This document shows, in pieces, positions 5,574 through 13,269 of a stretch of 27,881 nt of DNA. A model generated the notes under the pieces. That model saw nothing but the letters and a program-made list of their open reading frames with translations. It was not told the origin of the DNA and did no database searches. The number at the start of each line of letters is the position of its first letter. The first letter of the stretch is position 1. Origin of the DNA: JBBPXY01 sp038200435 (lineage in GTDB: Bacteria; Actinomycetota; Thermoleophilia; Solirubrobacterales; Solirubrobacteraceae); assembly GCA_038200435.1 (NCBI GenBank), contig JBBPXY010000071.1, positions 1 to 27,881 on the forward strand, read 5' to 3'. The position numbers and the translations under genes were made by a program.

Positions 5574-6828
5574 GGGCAGCCAGATCGTCGTAGGTCTCGC
5601 GGCGCACCACTTCACGCGCCTCACCGCCGGAGACGAAGATCACCGGCGGTCGCGGGATGCCGTTGTAGTTGTTGGCCAACGCGTGACCGTAGGCACCGGT
5701 CGCGGGAGTGACCAGGACGTCGCCGGGGCGGGGGTTCTCGAGCATGGCCTCGGGGATGATCACGTCGCCCGACTCGCAGTGCTTGCCCGCCACCCGGCAG
5801 GGCTCGCCCCCCTCCGCCAGCGGCTGGCCGGCCAGGCAGGCCTCGTACGGCGATCCGTAGAGCATCGGGCGCATGTTGTCGGACATGCCACCGTCGACTG
5901 CCACCCACGTCGAGACGTTCCGCTTGACCGTCTCCACGGTGTAGAGGGTCACTCCCGCATTGGCCACCAGGGAGCGTCCGGGCTCGATGAGGATGCGCTT
6001 CCCGGGGCCGAGCAGATCGTCGGCCGCCGCAAGCTTCGCCGCGACGTAGTCTTCGATGGACGGTGGCTCCTGGTCGCGCGTGTACGCCGCGCCGAGGCCG
6101 CCGCCGAGGTTGTACGCGGGGAAGTCGCCGAGCTCGGCGATGGCCGCCACCGCCGCACGGAAGGGATCCAGCGAGAAGAGCTGGGAGCCGATGTGCATGT
6201 GCAGGCCGACGAGCCGAAGCGCGGAGGCGCTCTCGAGCCGGGCGATCGCCTTCGCCGAGTCCTCGAGGCCGAAGCCGAACTTCGAGTCGGCCTGGCCGGT
6301 CGAGACCTTGGCGTGGGTCTCCCCCGCGACTCCGGGCGTCACGCGGATCAGCACCTGCACCTCGCGCCCGGCCTCGTAAGCGACACGCTCCAAGCGGTCG
6401 ATGTCATCGAAGGAGTCGAGCACGATGTGACCCACTCCGGACTCGACGGCGAACCCCAGCTCGGGCACGGACTTCGCGTTCCCGTGGAAGTAGATCTTCT
6501 GCGGGTCGAATCCGCCGCGCAGCGCGAGGAAGAGCTCCCCTCCCGACGCGACGTCGCAGCCGAGTCCCTCCTCCGCCAGCAGCCGGTAGACCGCGGTGCA
6601 GGGCAGGGCCTTGGAGGCGAAGAGCACCTCACCGCCGGCCCCAGCCATGGCTGCGCAGAACGCGCGGGCGCGAAAGCGCAGGTCGTCCTCGGCCAAGACG
6701 TAGGCCGGCGTGCCGAAGCGCCGCGCGAGCTCGATGGCGTCGCACCCCCCGATCTCGAGGTGGCCCGCGTCGTTCACACCGCTGTCGAGTGGGAAGACGT
6801 GGGAGAGCTTGCGCGCGAGCGTGGCCAT
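5563..6828 (-). CDS. lysA: Diaminopimelate decarboxylase
   Basis: A 421-residue fold-III PLP enzyme that decarboxylates meso-diaminopimelate to L-lysine, the last step of lysine synthesis. The PLP lysine is in FASKALP (about K73). Other signatures are HMHIGSQ (about 210-216), the glycine loop YNLGGGLGAAYT (about 239-250), IEPGRSLVANAG for phosphate binding, CESGD (about C351) contributing to the partner active site, and ATGAYGHALANNYN (Tyr about 380). It is the first gene of the operon. No Shine-Dalgarno sequence precedes the ATG; instead a CATAAT box ends exactly 7 bases before it, which predicts a leaderless transcript starting at the ATG. Placing lysA ahead of hom-thrC-thrB joins two branches of the aspartate family in one unit. 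Confidence 0.95.
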   Translation of the reverse strand: MATLARKLSHVFPLDSGVNDAGHLEIGGCDAIELARRFGTPAYVLAEDDLRFRARAFCAAMAGAGGEVLFASKALPCTAVYRLLAEEGLGCDVASGGELFLALRGGFDPQKIYFHGNAKSVPELGFAVESGVGHIVLDSFDDIDRLERVAYEAGREVQVLIRVTPGVAGETHAKVSTGQADSKFGFGLEDSAKAIARLESASALRLVGLHMHIGSQLFSLDPFRAAVAAIAELGDFPAYNLGGGLGAAYTRDQEPPSIEDYVAAKLAAADDLLGPGKRILIEPGRSLVANAGVTLYTVETVKRNVSTWVAVDGGMSDNMRPMLYGSPYEACLAGQPLAEGGEPCRVAGKHCESGDVIIPEAMLENPRPGDVLVTPATGAYGHALANNYNGIPRPPVIFVSGGEAREVVRRETYDDLAARDL

Positions 6829-6833
6829 CGCGG

Positions 6834-6860
6834 CGATTATGCCGCGAGCAGCGATAATCG
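6834..6860. promoter_or_regulatory. Divergent promoter region with inverted repeat (lysA / hydrolase)
   Basis: CGATTAT (6834-6840) and ATAATCG (6854-6860) form a perfect inverted repeat 13 bases apart, centred between the divergent starts at 6828 and 6861. Each arm carries a -10-like box: CATAAT on the minus strand (6841-6836), exactly 7 bases before the lysA ATG, and GATAAT on the plus strand (6853-6858), which would serve the ATG at 6906. No good -35 box is visible. The symmetry could be a shared operator or just two face-to-face -10 boxes. Confidence 0.45.
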
Positions 6861-7580
6861 ATGCCCGTGGCCGCCTCGCGCCCCTCGCACGAACCGCCGA
6901 CCGCCATGGACGCGCACGACGGTCTCTCTTACAGCCTCTGGCGGCCCGACGACGAGCCGGTGGGCGGAGTCCTCATCCTGCCGGGCGCCGGCTCGGTCAA
7001 GGAGAGCCATCACGACTTCGCCCGTGCGTGCAGGGCCGCAGGCTTTGCGGCGCTCGTCTTCGACCAGCGTGGGCATGGCGAGAGCGACGGCGAGCTCGGC
7101 GCGAGTGTGCTCAACGACATGGCGGCCATGGCCGAACTGCTCGACGTGCGCCCGCTGGCCCTACGCGGCTCGAGCATGGGCGGCTACTTCGCGCTCGTCG
7201 GAGCAGAGATCGTGCGCGCCGACGCCGTTGTCGCCATCTGCCCAGCTGGGGCCGAGCATCTGCTGCGCGGCCTGCGCGAGGACGAGCTGAACTTCCGCGC
7301 GGACCACTTCGAGCTCGAGCGCTTCCTCTCCACTCACGACGCAGGCGAGGCGGTGGAGAACCTGCGGGCGCCCCTCCTGCTCCTTCACGCCGACGGTGAC
7401 GAGAGCATCCCGATCGAGCATTCGCGCAAGCTGCGCGAGCGGGCCACGCACTCAGCGAGGGCGAAGCTGGTCGAGCTGCCGGGTGGTCACCACCGTTCCG
7501 TGCAGCACGACCCAGAACTGCAGGGATACTCGCTGCGGTTCCTCGCGCGCGCGTTTCGAGCGAAGCCGGGCGAGGACTAA
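6861..7580 (+). CDS. Alpha/beta-fold hydrolase
   Basis: A protein of 239 residues with the alpha/beta hydrolase fold. The oxyanion stretch LILPGAGSVKESH comes first, then the strand FDQRGHGESDG, the nucleophile elbow LRGSSMGGYF (Ser about 105), the acid loop LLHADGDESIP (Asp about 180) and the histidine loop LPGGHHRSVQHD (His about 210-211), so the catalytic triad is complete. The substrate cannot be told; the family includes esterases and peptidases. The first ATG (6861) sits only 2 bases after a -10-like box, so the ATG at 6906 (MDAHDGLSYSL) is a plausible real start and gives a more typical N-terminus. It is divergent from lysA and stands alone. Its stop TAA is also the left flank of a MITE-like element. 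Confidence 0.8.
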   Translation: MPVAASRPSHEPPTAMDAHDGLSYSLWRPDDEPVGGVLILPGAGSVKESHHDFARACRAAGFAALVFDQRGHGESDGELGASVLNDMAAMAELLDVRPLALRGSSMGGYFALVGAEIVRADAVVAICPAGAEHLLRGLREDELNFRADHFELERFLSTHDAGEAVENLRAPLLLLHADGDESIPIEHSRKLRERATHSARAKLVELPGGHHRSVQHDPELQGYSLRFLARAFRAKPGED

Positions 7581-7768
7581 GAGGTTGTCTCGAAACCGGT
7601 CGCGAGCCGCAGTAGTCGGCATCCGTGGATGCCGGGCGACGCGGCTGACCGGAGTCGATGCATCGCATCGACGAGGATCAGACGTGGCGATCCGGCGAGG
7701 GCACCGCCGGCGAAGACGGTGGTCTTGGGTCGGCTAATGCGGCCGCGAACGGGTTCGGAGACGGCCTC
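7581..7768. mobile_element. MITE-like element, 188 bp, imperfect inverted ends, TAA flanks
   Basis: The left end GAGGTTGTCTCGAAACC (from 7581) matches, in inverted orientation, GAGGCCGTCTCCGAACCC (read down from 7768). The resemblance extends over about 33 bp with one small gap. TAA lies immediately outside each end (7578-7580 and 7769-7771), as expected for a 3-bp target duplication of the TNA type made by some IS5-family elements. There is no internal gene. It holds two perfect 8-bp hairpins (7617-7634, loop of 2; 7654-7672, loop of 3). The left TAA is the hydrolase stop codon, and the minus-strand gene ends with a stop at the right boundary, so both genes keep their stops. The end motif resembles that of the element at 252-2464 (GAGG, GTCT, CGAAAC in the same order). 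Confidence 0.55.
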
Positions 7769-8445
7769 TAAGGCTTGGGCAGGACGCGGTCGACGGTGTT
7801 ACCGACTCCGCGCGTGGTGCCGCTCACTGCGTTGCCGACCCCGCGCCCGGCGCCGCTGACCGCGTCGCCCCCGGCGGGGCTGATGGGCCGTACGACCGAG
7901 CCGGCCGTGTTACCGGCGCCGCTCACCGCGCCGCCCAGGCGGCTACCGCCCTGTCGCACGACGCCGCCCAAGCTGCTGCCTGCGGTGCTCTGCCCACCTC
8001 CGCCGGGCCCCGGGCCCCGCGTCGAGGGATTCGAACCGCCCGGCGTAGTGCCTGCGGACGCCCTGCCGGATCCCGGCGCCGCACTCACGCCACCGCCACC
8101 GCCACCGAGCGCGCCGCCGGGACGCACGGGCCCGCCGGCGCGAACGGCGCCGGCGCCGCGTGCCGCGGCCCGCGCAGATGCGCCACGTGCCCTTGCCGAC
8201 CGCGCGGCCACACCCGTCCGCCTGAGAACAGGGTTGTCACTGATGACGATCGTGCCCGAGCTGCCCGTGCGGCTCGCGCCGGGCCATCCGTTGAAGCCGA
8301 TGTAGGCGCTCGCGATGACAAACGCGCAGGCGGCAGCGGCCAGCAACGAGCCGGAAACGCCGAGTCCGGCGAAGAGGGCACCCCTGTCTCTCATAGTTCT
8401 ATTGAACTCCTTCGGCAACCGAATGGAAAGGCTTGAACCGTTCAT
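7768..8445 (-). CDS. Gly/Ala-rich single-pass membrane or secreted protein, unknown
   Basis: A 225-residue protein with one hydrophobic segment near residues 30-52 (LFAGLGVSGSLLAAAACAFV) and then a low-complexity tail rich in Gly, Ala, Ser, Arg and Pro. The last 75 residues repeat a loose pattern G-x-G-x-x-V-G-x-x-V (SGAGNTAGSVVRP, SGAGRGVGNAVSG, TTRGVGNTVDRVL). The tail should lie outside the membrane and be largely disordered. I chose ATG 8445 because it overlaps the lgt stop as ATGA; ATG 8394, with AAGGAG 12 bases upstream, is an alternative. Coupling to lgt hints at an envelope role, but I do not recognise the family. The composition is close to the base bias of the genome, so the reading frame is less certain than for its neighbours. 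Confidence 0.6.
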   Translation of the reverse strand: MNGSSLSIRLPKEFNRTMRDRGALFAGLGVSGSLLAAAACAFVIASAYIGFNGWPGASRTGSSGTIVISDNPVLRRTGVAARSARARGASARAAARGAGAVRAGGPVRPGGALGGGGGGVSAAPGSGRASAGTTPGGSNPSTRGPGPGGGGQSTAGSSLGGVVRQGGSRLGGAVSGAGNTAGSVVRPISPAGGDAVSGAGRGVGNAVSGTTRGVGNTVDRVLPKP

Positions 8446-9233
8446 GCCGTCGCCGCGACCGAGAGGGGATCGGGCTGCGGGCGTCGCAACCCGCCGTGAC
8501 GAGCCAGCCAAGCCAGCCAGATGCCGCCCGCGAGCATCAGCCCGATGCTCTCGAGCTGTGGCGAGGTGAGCCCGGCCACCACCTCGGTGTTTCGCCGCAC
8601 GAACTCGACGAGCAGGCGCTCGGCGCCCGAGAGCACCAGGTAGCTCGCGAAGAGGGCTCCGGGCCGGAACGCGTCGCGCGCGCGCCACAGGGCCCAGGCC
8701 GTCAGCCCGGTGGCCAGCGTCTCGTAGATCGGCGTCGGCTGCACCTGAACGCCCGACGGCGTCGGCAGGGTCCCGTGCGGGTAGCCCATCGCCCAGGGCA
8801 GGTGCGAGGGCTTGCCGTAGTCGCCGTCGCCCGAGACCTGGCAGCCGATCCGGCCGATCGCGTAACCGAGTGAGAGCGGTGCCGCGGCGAGATCGAGCAG
8901 CCCGAGACCGAGGACCCCGCGCCACCGCGCCCACGCGAGCACGCCGATCGCGCCGCCGATGGCGCCGCCGTACCAAACGAGCCCGGAGCCCGAGAACAGG
9001 TTGCCGAGCAGGTCGCTCTTCACGTCGTCGTAGTTCTGGACGATGTAGTAGAGCCGCGAGCCGACGAGGCCCCCAACGAGGCCCGCGAAGATCATCTCGT
9101 AGGCCCAGTCGGACGAGCGGCCGAGCTCCTTGAAGCGCCGTGCGAGGACGGCCCCCGCTGCGGCGAACCCCAGCGCGAACATGACGCCGAACGTCTTGAT
9201 CGAAAGGCCGAGGATGTGAACTTCGGGCTTCAT
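8442..9233 (-). CDS. lgt: Prolipoprotein diacylglyceryl transferase
   Basis: This 263-residue polytopic membrane enzyme moves diacylglycerol from phosphatidylglycerol onto the lipobox cysteine of prelipoproteins. It has about seven hydrophobic segments. Family signatures are GSRLYYIVQ (Arg about 60), the WYGGAIGG turn (about 87-94) and the Lgt signature GRIGCQVSGDGDYG (about 127-140), followed by HPTPIYE-like VQPTPIYET (about 163-171). The ATG at 9233 (MKPEVHILGLSIKTFGVM) gives a normal start with a first transmembrane helix close to the N-terminus. Two lipoproteins with clear lipoboxes occur elsewhere in the window (15015 and 17996) and would be substrates. It is on the same strand as the M23 peptidase upstream, but separated from it by a block of heptamer repeats. 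Confidence 0.93.
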   Translation of the reverse strand: MKPEVHILGLSIKTFGVMFALGFAAAGAVLARRFKELGRSSDWAYEMIFAGLVGGLVGSRLYYIVQNYDDVKSDLLGNLFSGSGLVWYGGAIGGAIGVLAWARWRGVLGLGLLDLAAAPLSLGYAIGRIGCQVSGDGDYGKPSHLPWAMGYPHGTLPTPSGVQVQPTPIYETLATGLTAWALWRARDAFRPGALFASYLVLSGAERLLVEFVRRNTEVVAGLTSPQLESIGLMLAGGIWLAWLARHGGLRRPQPDPLSVAATA

Positions 9234-9253
9234 GGGGAAGCCAGGCTAGACGA

Positions 9254-9348
9254 GGTGGCAGTACCTGCGAGGTGGCAGGTGGCAGAACAACAAGGTGGCA
9301 GGGCGAGGGCTCGGCCGATCCTGTACCTGCCACCTGCCACCTGCCACC
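9254..9348. repeat. Heptamer array in both orientations, large hairpin potential
   Basis: GGTGGCA occurs at 9254, 9271, 9278 and 9294; its reverse complement TGCCACC occurs in three perfect tandem copies from 9328 to 9348. The left block AGGTGGCAGGTGGCAG (9270-9285) has a perfect 16-bp complement on the right, so the region can fold into one long hairpin with several registers. It fills the gap between the M23 gene and lgt and may act as a terminator or be a short tandem heptamer repeat like those of some cyanobacteria. Confidence 0.8.
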
Positions 9349-9361
9349 TGCAGTCCGGTAG

Positions 9362-10612
9362 TTACCCGCCCAGGTAATTCATCGGATCGACGACCGACCC
9401 GTTGATGCGCGCCTCGAAATGCAAGTGCGGGCCGGTCGAGTGTCCGGTCGAGCCGACAGCTCCGATGACCTGCCCCTGCGTCACGTGCTGCCCCACGCTG
9501 ACCCCGATCGACGACTGGTGGCCGTAGCAGCTGGACAGCGATCCCGCGTGCTGAATGCACGTGTAGTTGCCGTATCCCCCTTCGGTCCCGGCGATCGTGA
9601 CGCTGCCTGCCGCCGCTGCCCGGATCGGAGTTCCCTCGGGCGCCGCGATGTCCATCCCCGGGTGGCACGCCTCGTAGGAGCGCCGTTCGCAGAACTGCGA
9701 CGTGATCGTGCCGTTGATCGGCCAGATGAAGGTGCCGCCGCCGCGAATCGGCCCCGCCGGTTGCGGAGCAGCGCCGCCGGCCGATGACGGCGCGGGCGCG
9801 GCGGCGGCCGCCCGCGCTTGCGCCGCGCGGATCTTGGACTGGACGGCGGCAACGTCACTTTGGAGCACGTCGACGCGCTGACGCAGGCGGCTCTCTCCCG
9901 AGCGTACGCTGGCCAGCGTGGCCTGCTTGGCGTCGCGCTGGCGGGCGTACCCGGCGCGGCGCTGCGAGAGCGCGCGATGGACGGCGCCCACCTGGTTGCG
10001 CCGAAGGTAGATCGCCACCGTTACGCGCAGCTGCCGGGCCTCGAGGCCGGCAAGGCGCCGGGTGAGCGTCGTGGCCTCGGCCTTGGCGCTCCTGACAGCC
10101 AGGACCACGGTACGGTCCTGCGAGCCGATGCGGTGCAGGAAGGCGCCGTTCTCGAGAAGGTCGGCAAATCCGTGAGAGTCGAGGACGACGGTGACAAGAT
10201 CGGGTTGGCCGGCCTCGTAGAGCTGGACGAGCCGGCGAGCCAGAACGCGTTCGGAGTGCTTGAGGCGCGCCCTCAGGCGCTCGAGATGCCCGCGAGCCGC
10301 ATTCAGCTCGTCGCGGATGCGCACAAGCTCGGCCCGTTTGGCGTCGAGGTCGGCCTGGAGCGTCGCCTCCTGGCCCTCCAACCGCGTGATCCCGCCCTGG
10401 AGGGCATCGATGCGCCGCGTGAAGGCCGTGACGTCGCTGGTCAGGACCACCGCCCGGCCGTGCTTGCGCTGCAGCGCTCCCCGCGCCGACTCGATGCGGC
10501 TCTGCAGGGTGGACACGCGCGACTCCTGGCTGGCTCCGCTGGTCAGCGGAAGCGCGGCCCACAGCGCCAGAAGCGCGGCGAGCACGATGAGGAACAGGCG
10601 GACGGCACGCAT
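9362..10612 (-). CDS. Secreted M23-family peptidase with N-terminal coiled coil
   Basis: A 416-residue exported protein of the EnvC/NlpD-like type. ATG 10612 begins a signal peptide (MRAVRLFLIVLAALLALWAA, cleavage near SGA-SQ). Residues about 35-280 are a long heptad-rich coiled coil. The C-terminal LytM/M23 domain starts with GGTFIWPINGTITSQF. It keeps the zinc and catalytic motifs HPGMD (about 317-321), YGH (about 362-364) and HLHFE (about 396-400), so it should be an active peptidoglycan endopeptidase and not a degenerate activator. An Ala/Pro linker (about 285-305) joins the two parts. Actinobacterial homologues are usually linked to division or hydrolase control. It lies upstream of lgt on the same strand. 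A TTG 33 bases further upstream is a weaker alternative start. Confidence 0.88.
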   Translation of the reverse strand: MRAVRLFLIVLAALLALWAALPLTSGASQESRVSTLQSRIESARGALQRKHGRAVVLTSDVTAFTRRIDALQGGITRLEGQEATLQADLDAKRAELVRIRDELNAARGHLERLRARLKHSERVLARRLVQLYEAGQPDLVTVVLDSHGFADLLENGAFLHRIGSQDRTVVLAVRSAKAEATTLTRRLAGLEARQLRVTVAIYLRRNQVGAVHRALSQRRAGYARQRDAKQATLASVRSGESRLRQRVDVLQSDVAAVQSKIRAAQARAAAAAPAPSSAGGAAPQPAGPIRGGGTFIWPINGTITSQFCERRSYEACHPGMDIAAPEGTPIRAAAAGSVTIAGTEGGYGNYTCIQHAGSLSSCYGHQSSIGVSVGQHVTQGQVIGAVGSTGHSTGPHLHFEARINGSVVDPMNYLGG

Positions 10613-10946
10613 ACGGTGCGCGACTCTATGGCGGCTATCACTCAAGATTCAACCAGAGGTTCAGTGTTATGGAGCGCGGAGGGCGCTGGAGGCCGCTACG
10701 CAAGGCCGATCGCCGTCGACAACCCGGCTCTCCGGCGCGTCGTTGGCGCTTTGCTTCCCCGCTCGTTTGCAGGGGTTTAGGCGGGCGCCACGCTACCACG
10801 GCAATTCCCGGCCTCCTCCCCTTGGGCGGAAAGTTGCAAGCGCGCTGGCTGCACCCCTCCTTTCGCGCGCATGCCCTCGGCCGCTCCGGCGGGTAGGCTC
10901 CGGAAAGAAGGTGGGGCATCGGGCCCGCCGCCGGGAGAGGACCACC
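10613..10946. other. Divergent intergenic region, no clear gene
   Basis: This 334-base stretch separates two divergent genes. Short ORFs exist on both strands but none has a ribosome binding site with sensible codon use. I see no strong inverted repeat or RNA gene. The right end carries GGGAGAGGACCACC, the ribosome binding site of the next gene. Confidence 0.5.
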
Positions 10947-11621
10947 ATGGATCGGGAACAGCGCGGCCCTTCTTACCGGGCCCTCGACGTAGACATCGCG
11001 GAGCGCGTTCACGCCATCGTCCTCGCGGCCGAGCGCGAGGCCGACGCCGCGCGGCGCGACATCGCCGCCCACCGCCGGGCGGCTGAGGCCGAGGCACTCG
11101 ACTACGTCGCCGCCTCGCGCCGCCGGGTCGACGAGACCGCCCTGAGCCGGGCACGAGGCCTCGAGGAGCTTTCGGCCGGAGCGTTGCGCGAGGCCGACTC
11201 GCTGCGCGAGCGGGCGGGGAGGCTCGCCGCGAACCTGGACGAGATTGCCCGCGCCCTGCGCGGCTCCGACGTTCCCTCATCCCCGCCCGGTCCGCCGTGG
11301 TCGGCTGAGCCCGAACGCTGGCTCGACGCCGTCGAGACCGAGTCCGGGCAGCCCCCCGTGCGCGCCGACGACGAGCTGCCGCCCGAGCTGCGCGCCGGGA
11401 GCCGCGCGACCACGCGGGCGAAGCCGGCACCCGACCGCGGCGCCGAGCCCGAGAGCGCGCGCCTCGTCGCGATCGAGATGGCGGTCGGAGGAGCCTCACG
11501 AGGCGAGGTCGAACGCCATCTGGAGCGCCAGTTCGGCGAGCAGGCCGAGCCCTCGCTCCTCGACGGCGTATTCGGGCCTGACCGCGCCTCGGCCACGCGC
11601 CTGACCTGGGGCCGTCCCTAA
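10947..11621 (+). CDS. Coiled-coil protein of unknown function
   Basis: A 224-residue acidic and Arg-rich protein. ATG 10947 follows GAGAGG with 6 bases of spacing. Residues about 15-105 are a continuous amphipathic helix full of Ala, Arg and Glu (for example DIAERVHAIVLAAEREADAA), a likely coiled coil of the DivIVA/cell-wall-scaffold sort by general appearance only. Then comes a Pro-rich linker (PSSPPGPPWSAEPERW), and near the C-terminus a short conserved-looking helix ARLVAIEMAVGGASRGEVER. No signal peptide or membrane segment is visible, so it should be cytoplasmic. It precedes htpX by 71 bases on the same strand and could be cotranscribed, but I do not recognise the family. Confidence 0.7.
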   Translation: MDREQRGPSYRALDVDIAERVHAIVLAAEREADAARRDIAAHRRAAEAEALDYVAASRRRVDETALSRARGLEELSAGALREADSLRERAGRLAANLDEIARALRGSDVPSSPPGPPWSAEPERWLDAVETESGQPPVRADDELPPELRAGSRATTRAKPAPDRGAEPESARLVAIEMAVGGASRGEVERHLERQFGEQAEPSLLDGVFGPDRASATRLTWGRP

Positions 11622-11692
11622 GCCGCACACCCGCGGCGTGCTCGGGCGGCCGACCCGGCCGACCGGCGCCTCCGGTCTGCGAGAATCAGGGC

Positions 11693-12607
11693 ATGCCTTC
11701 CCGCCGCACATCATTCGGGCGCGACACCGGCCTGCAGCTCCGTATGACGCTCACCTTGTTCCTCCTGGGACTCGTCTACGCGGTGCTGGTCGCCGCCCTG
11801 CTCGCCTCGGGCGTGAACGGCGCGCTGATCGCGGTCATCGCGGGCGGCATGTTCCTCTTCCAGCTCTTCGCGTCGGACAAGCTCGCGCTCGCGGCGATGG
11901 GAGCACGTGTCGTCACCCCCGCCCAGGCTCCGCAGCTGCACGCGCTCGTCGACCGTCTCTGCGTGCAGGCCGATCTGCCCAAGCCGCGCATCGCCGTCGC
12001 CGACACCGAGATGCCCAACGCGTTCGCGATCGGCCGTTCGCCGAAGACGGCGACGGTCTGCGCGACCACCGGCATCATGGAGCTCCTGTCGCCCGCCGAG
12101 CTCGAAGGCGTCATGGCTCACGAGCTGACCCACGTGCAGAACCGTGACGTGATGGTCATGACCGTCGCCTCGTTCTTCGCGGTGGTCGCGTCCTACATCG
12201 TGCAGTTCGGGTTCTTCTTCGGCGGCGGTTATGGGGGCTACGGCGACGATGACGACGACGGCGGCCCGGGCATCCTCGCGCTCGTGGCCATCTCCGCCGT
12301 GGTCTACGCGATCTCCTTCCTCCTGATGCAGGCCCTCTCGCGCTACCGCGAGTTCTCGGCCGACCGCGGCTCGGCCGTCATCACCGGCCGCCCGAGTGCG
12401 CTCGCCTCGGCGCTCATCAAGATCAGCGGAGGCATGGCGCGAATCCCACAGCAGGACCTGCGCGCCGCCGGCGAGATGAAGGCCTTCTACATCTTCCCCG
12501 CGTCGACGAAGAGCTCTCTCGCGAACCTCTTCGCGACGCACCCGCCGCTCGAGCAGCGCCTCGCCGCCCTGCAGCGCCTCGAGGCGCAGCTGCAGGGCAC
12601 CGCCTGA
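11693..12607 (+). CDS. htpX: HtpX-type membrane zinc metalloprotease
   Basis: A 304-residue M48-family protease that degrades damaged membrane proteins. There are two N-terminal transmembrane segments (about 17-60), then the zinc motif HELTH (about 143-147), two further membrane segments (about 155-176 and 193-213) and the third ligand in SRYREFSADR (Glu about 220). The C-terminal FATHPPLEQRLAAL signature is present. Between the last two helices is a Gly/Tyr-rich and acidic loop with five consecutive Asp residues. Length is normal. It is followed after one base by pspAB, with pspA and pspAA converging from the other side, a known association of HtpX with the PspA envelope-stress system. No Shine-Dalgarno is obvious; a GAGAAT box 6 bases before the ATG suggests a leaderless start. 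Confidence 0.93.
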   Translation: MPSRRTSFGRDTGLQLRMTLTLFLLGLVYAVLVAALLASGVNGALIAVIAGGMFLFQLFASDKLALAAMGARVVTPAQAPQLHALVDRLCVQADLPKPRIAVADTEMPNAFAIGRSPKTATVCATTGIMELLSPAELEGVMAHELTHVQNRDVMVMTVASFFAVVASYIVQFGFFFGGGYGGYGDDDDDGGPGILALVAISAVVYAISFLLMQALSRYREFSADRGSAVITGRPSALASALIKISGGMARIPQQDLRAAGEMKAFYIFPASTKSSLANLFATHPPLEQRLAALQRLEAQLQGTA

Positions 12608-12608
12608 C

Positions 12609-13181
12609 GTGGGCCTCTTCGACGTCATCTCCGGGAAGCGGAAGCTGAAGGGCCCGGCACCCGACCGTCTCTTCGCGATGTCGACGGCCTACGTCACGCT
12701 CAGCGAGACGCTGGGCCTCCGGACTCGCGGCGTGGCCGGCATCGTCTTTCAGCCGCTGGCCACCGCCGACTTCGAGGGCATCGCCCGCGACATGGAAGAG
12801 GTCGTGCGCGGCACCTCGGGCGATTCGGGCACCGTCGTAGAGCTGCGCGACGACGACTACGGCTATCGCTGGATGCTGCTGAAGGACGAGGACTTCGACG
12901 ATCTCGTCGTCGGTGTCAACGCGGTGAGCGGCGCGCTCGAGACGGGCGGCTACGGAGATCGCATCCTCTGCGCTGTCTTCGCGTTCGAGGACTCTCAGAA
13001 GAAGCCGCTGCACTGGATCTACAACTACAAGCGCGGGACCTTCTACCCGTTCGCCCCGGCGGGAGCGGCGCAGACGCGCGACACGGAGCGCGAGCTGCGT
13101 ATGAAGGCCCAGATCGGGGTCGAGCTGCCGGTCGAGGCCGAGCTCGAGCGCTGGTTTCCGCTGTGGGGCGCGCCGTTGTAA
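12609..13181 (+). CDS. pspAB: PspA-associated protein PspAB
   Basis: A 190-residue soluble protein that begins MGLFDVISGKRKLKGPAPDR and matches the PspAB family found next to PspA and HtpX in actinobacteria and archaea. The mid-region contains GIVFQPL, ELRDDDYGYRWMLLKDEDFDDLV and LCAVFAFED, and the C-terminus FYPFAPAG followed by ARG/Glu-rich helix and ELPVEAELERWFPLWGAP. Its biochemical role is not established; it is thought to be a partner in the PspA envelope-stress response. GTG 12609 starts one base after the htpX stop, so the two genes form a tight pair. It ends convergent with pspAA, about 300 bases away. Confidence 0.85.
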   Translation: MGLFDVISGKRKLKGPAPDRLFAMSTAYVTLSETLGLRTRGVAGIVFQPLATADFEGIARDMEEVVRGTSGDSGTVVELRDDDYGYRWMLLKDEDFDDLVVGVNAVSGALETGGYGDRILCAVFAFEDSQKKPLHWIYNYKRGTFYPFAPAGAAQTRDTERELRMKAQIGVELPVEAELERWFPLWGAPL

Positions 13182-13206
13182 CGCGGTTGGTCGTAGGGCC
13201 CAGCGT

Positions 13207-13222
13207 GGCTGCGGGCGCAGCC
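13207..13222 (+). terminator. Short hairpin after pspAB
   Basis: GGCTGC (13207-13212) pairs with GCAGCC (13217-13222) around GGGC, 25 bases past the pspAB stop. The stem is only 6 bp and has no T-run, so this is a weak terminator candidate for the htpX-pspAB unit. Confidence 0.35.
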
Positions 13223-13269
13223 GGCTACCGCGTTCACGCGAAACCGGCGTTGGAGCGACTCGACGAGGC

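Noticed and set aside
4260..7290. Long plus-strand ORFs opposite hom and lysA
   Set aside because: They are Arg/His-rich shadows produced by GC-rich third positions; hom and lysA have all family motifs.
7768..9333. A 521-codon frame fusing the region opposite to lgt with the Gly-rich protein
   Set aside because: Its first 300 codons are an out-of-frame reading of lgt; only the part after 8445 is likely to be real.
9254..9348. CRISPR array
   Set aside because: The repeats are 7 bp, partly inverted and without regular spacers, and no cas genes are present.
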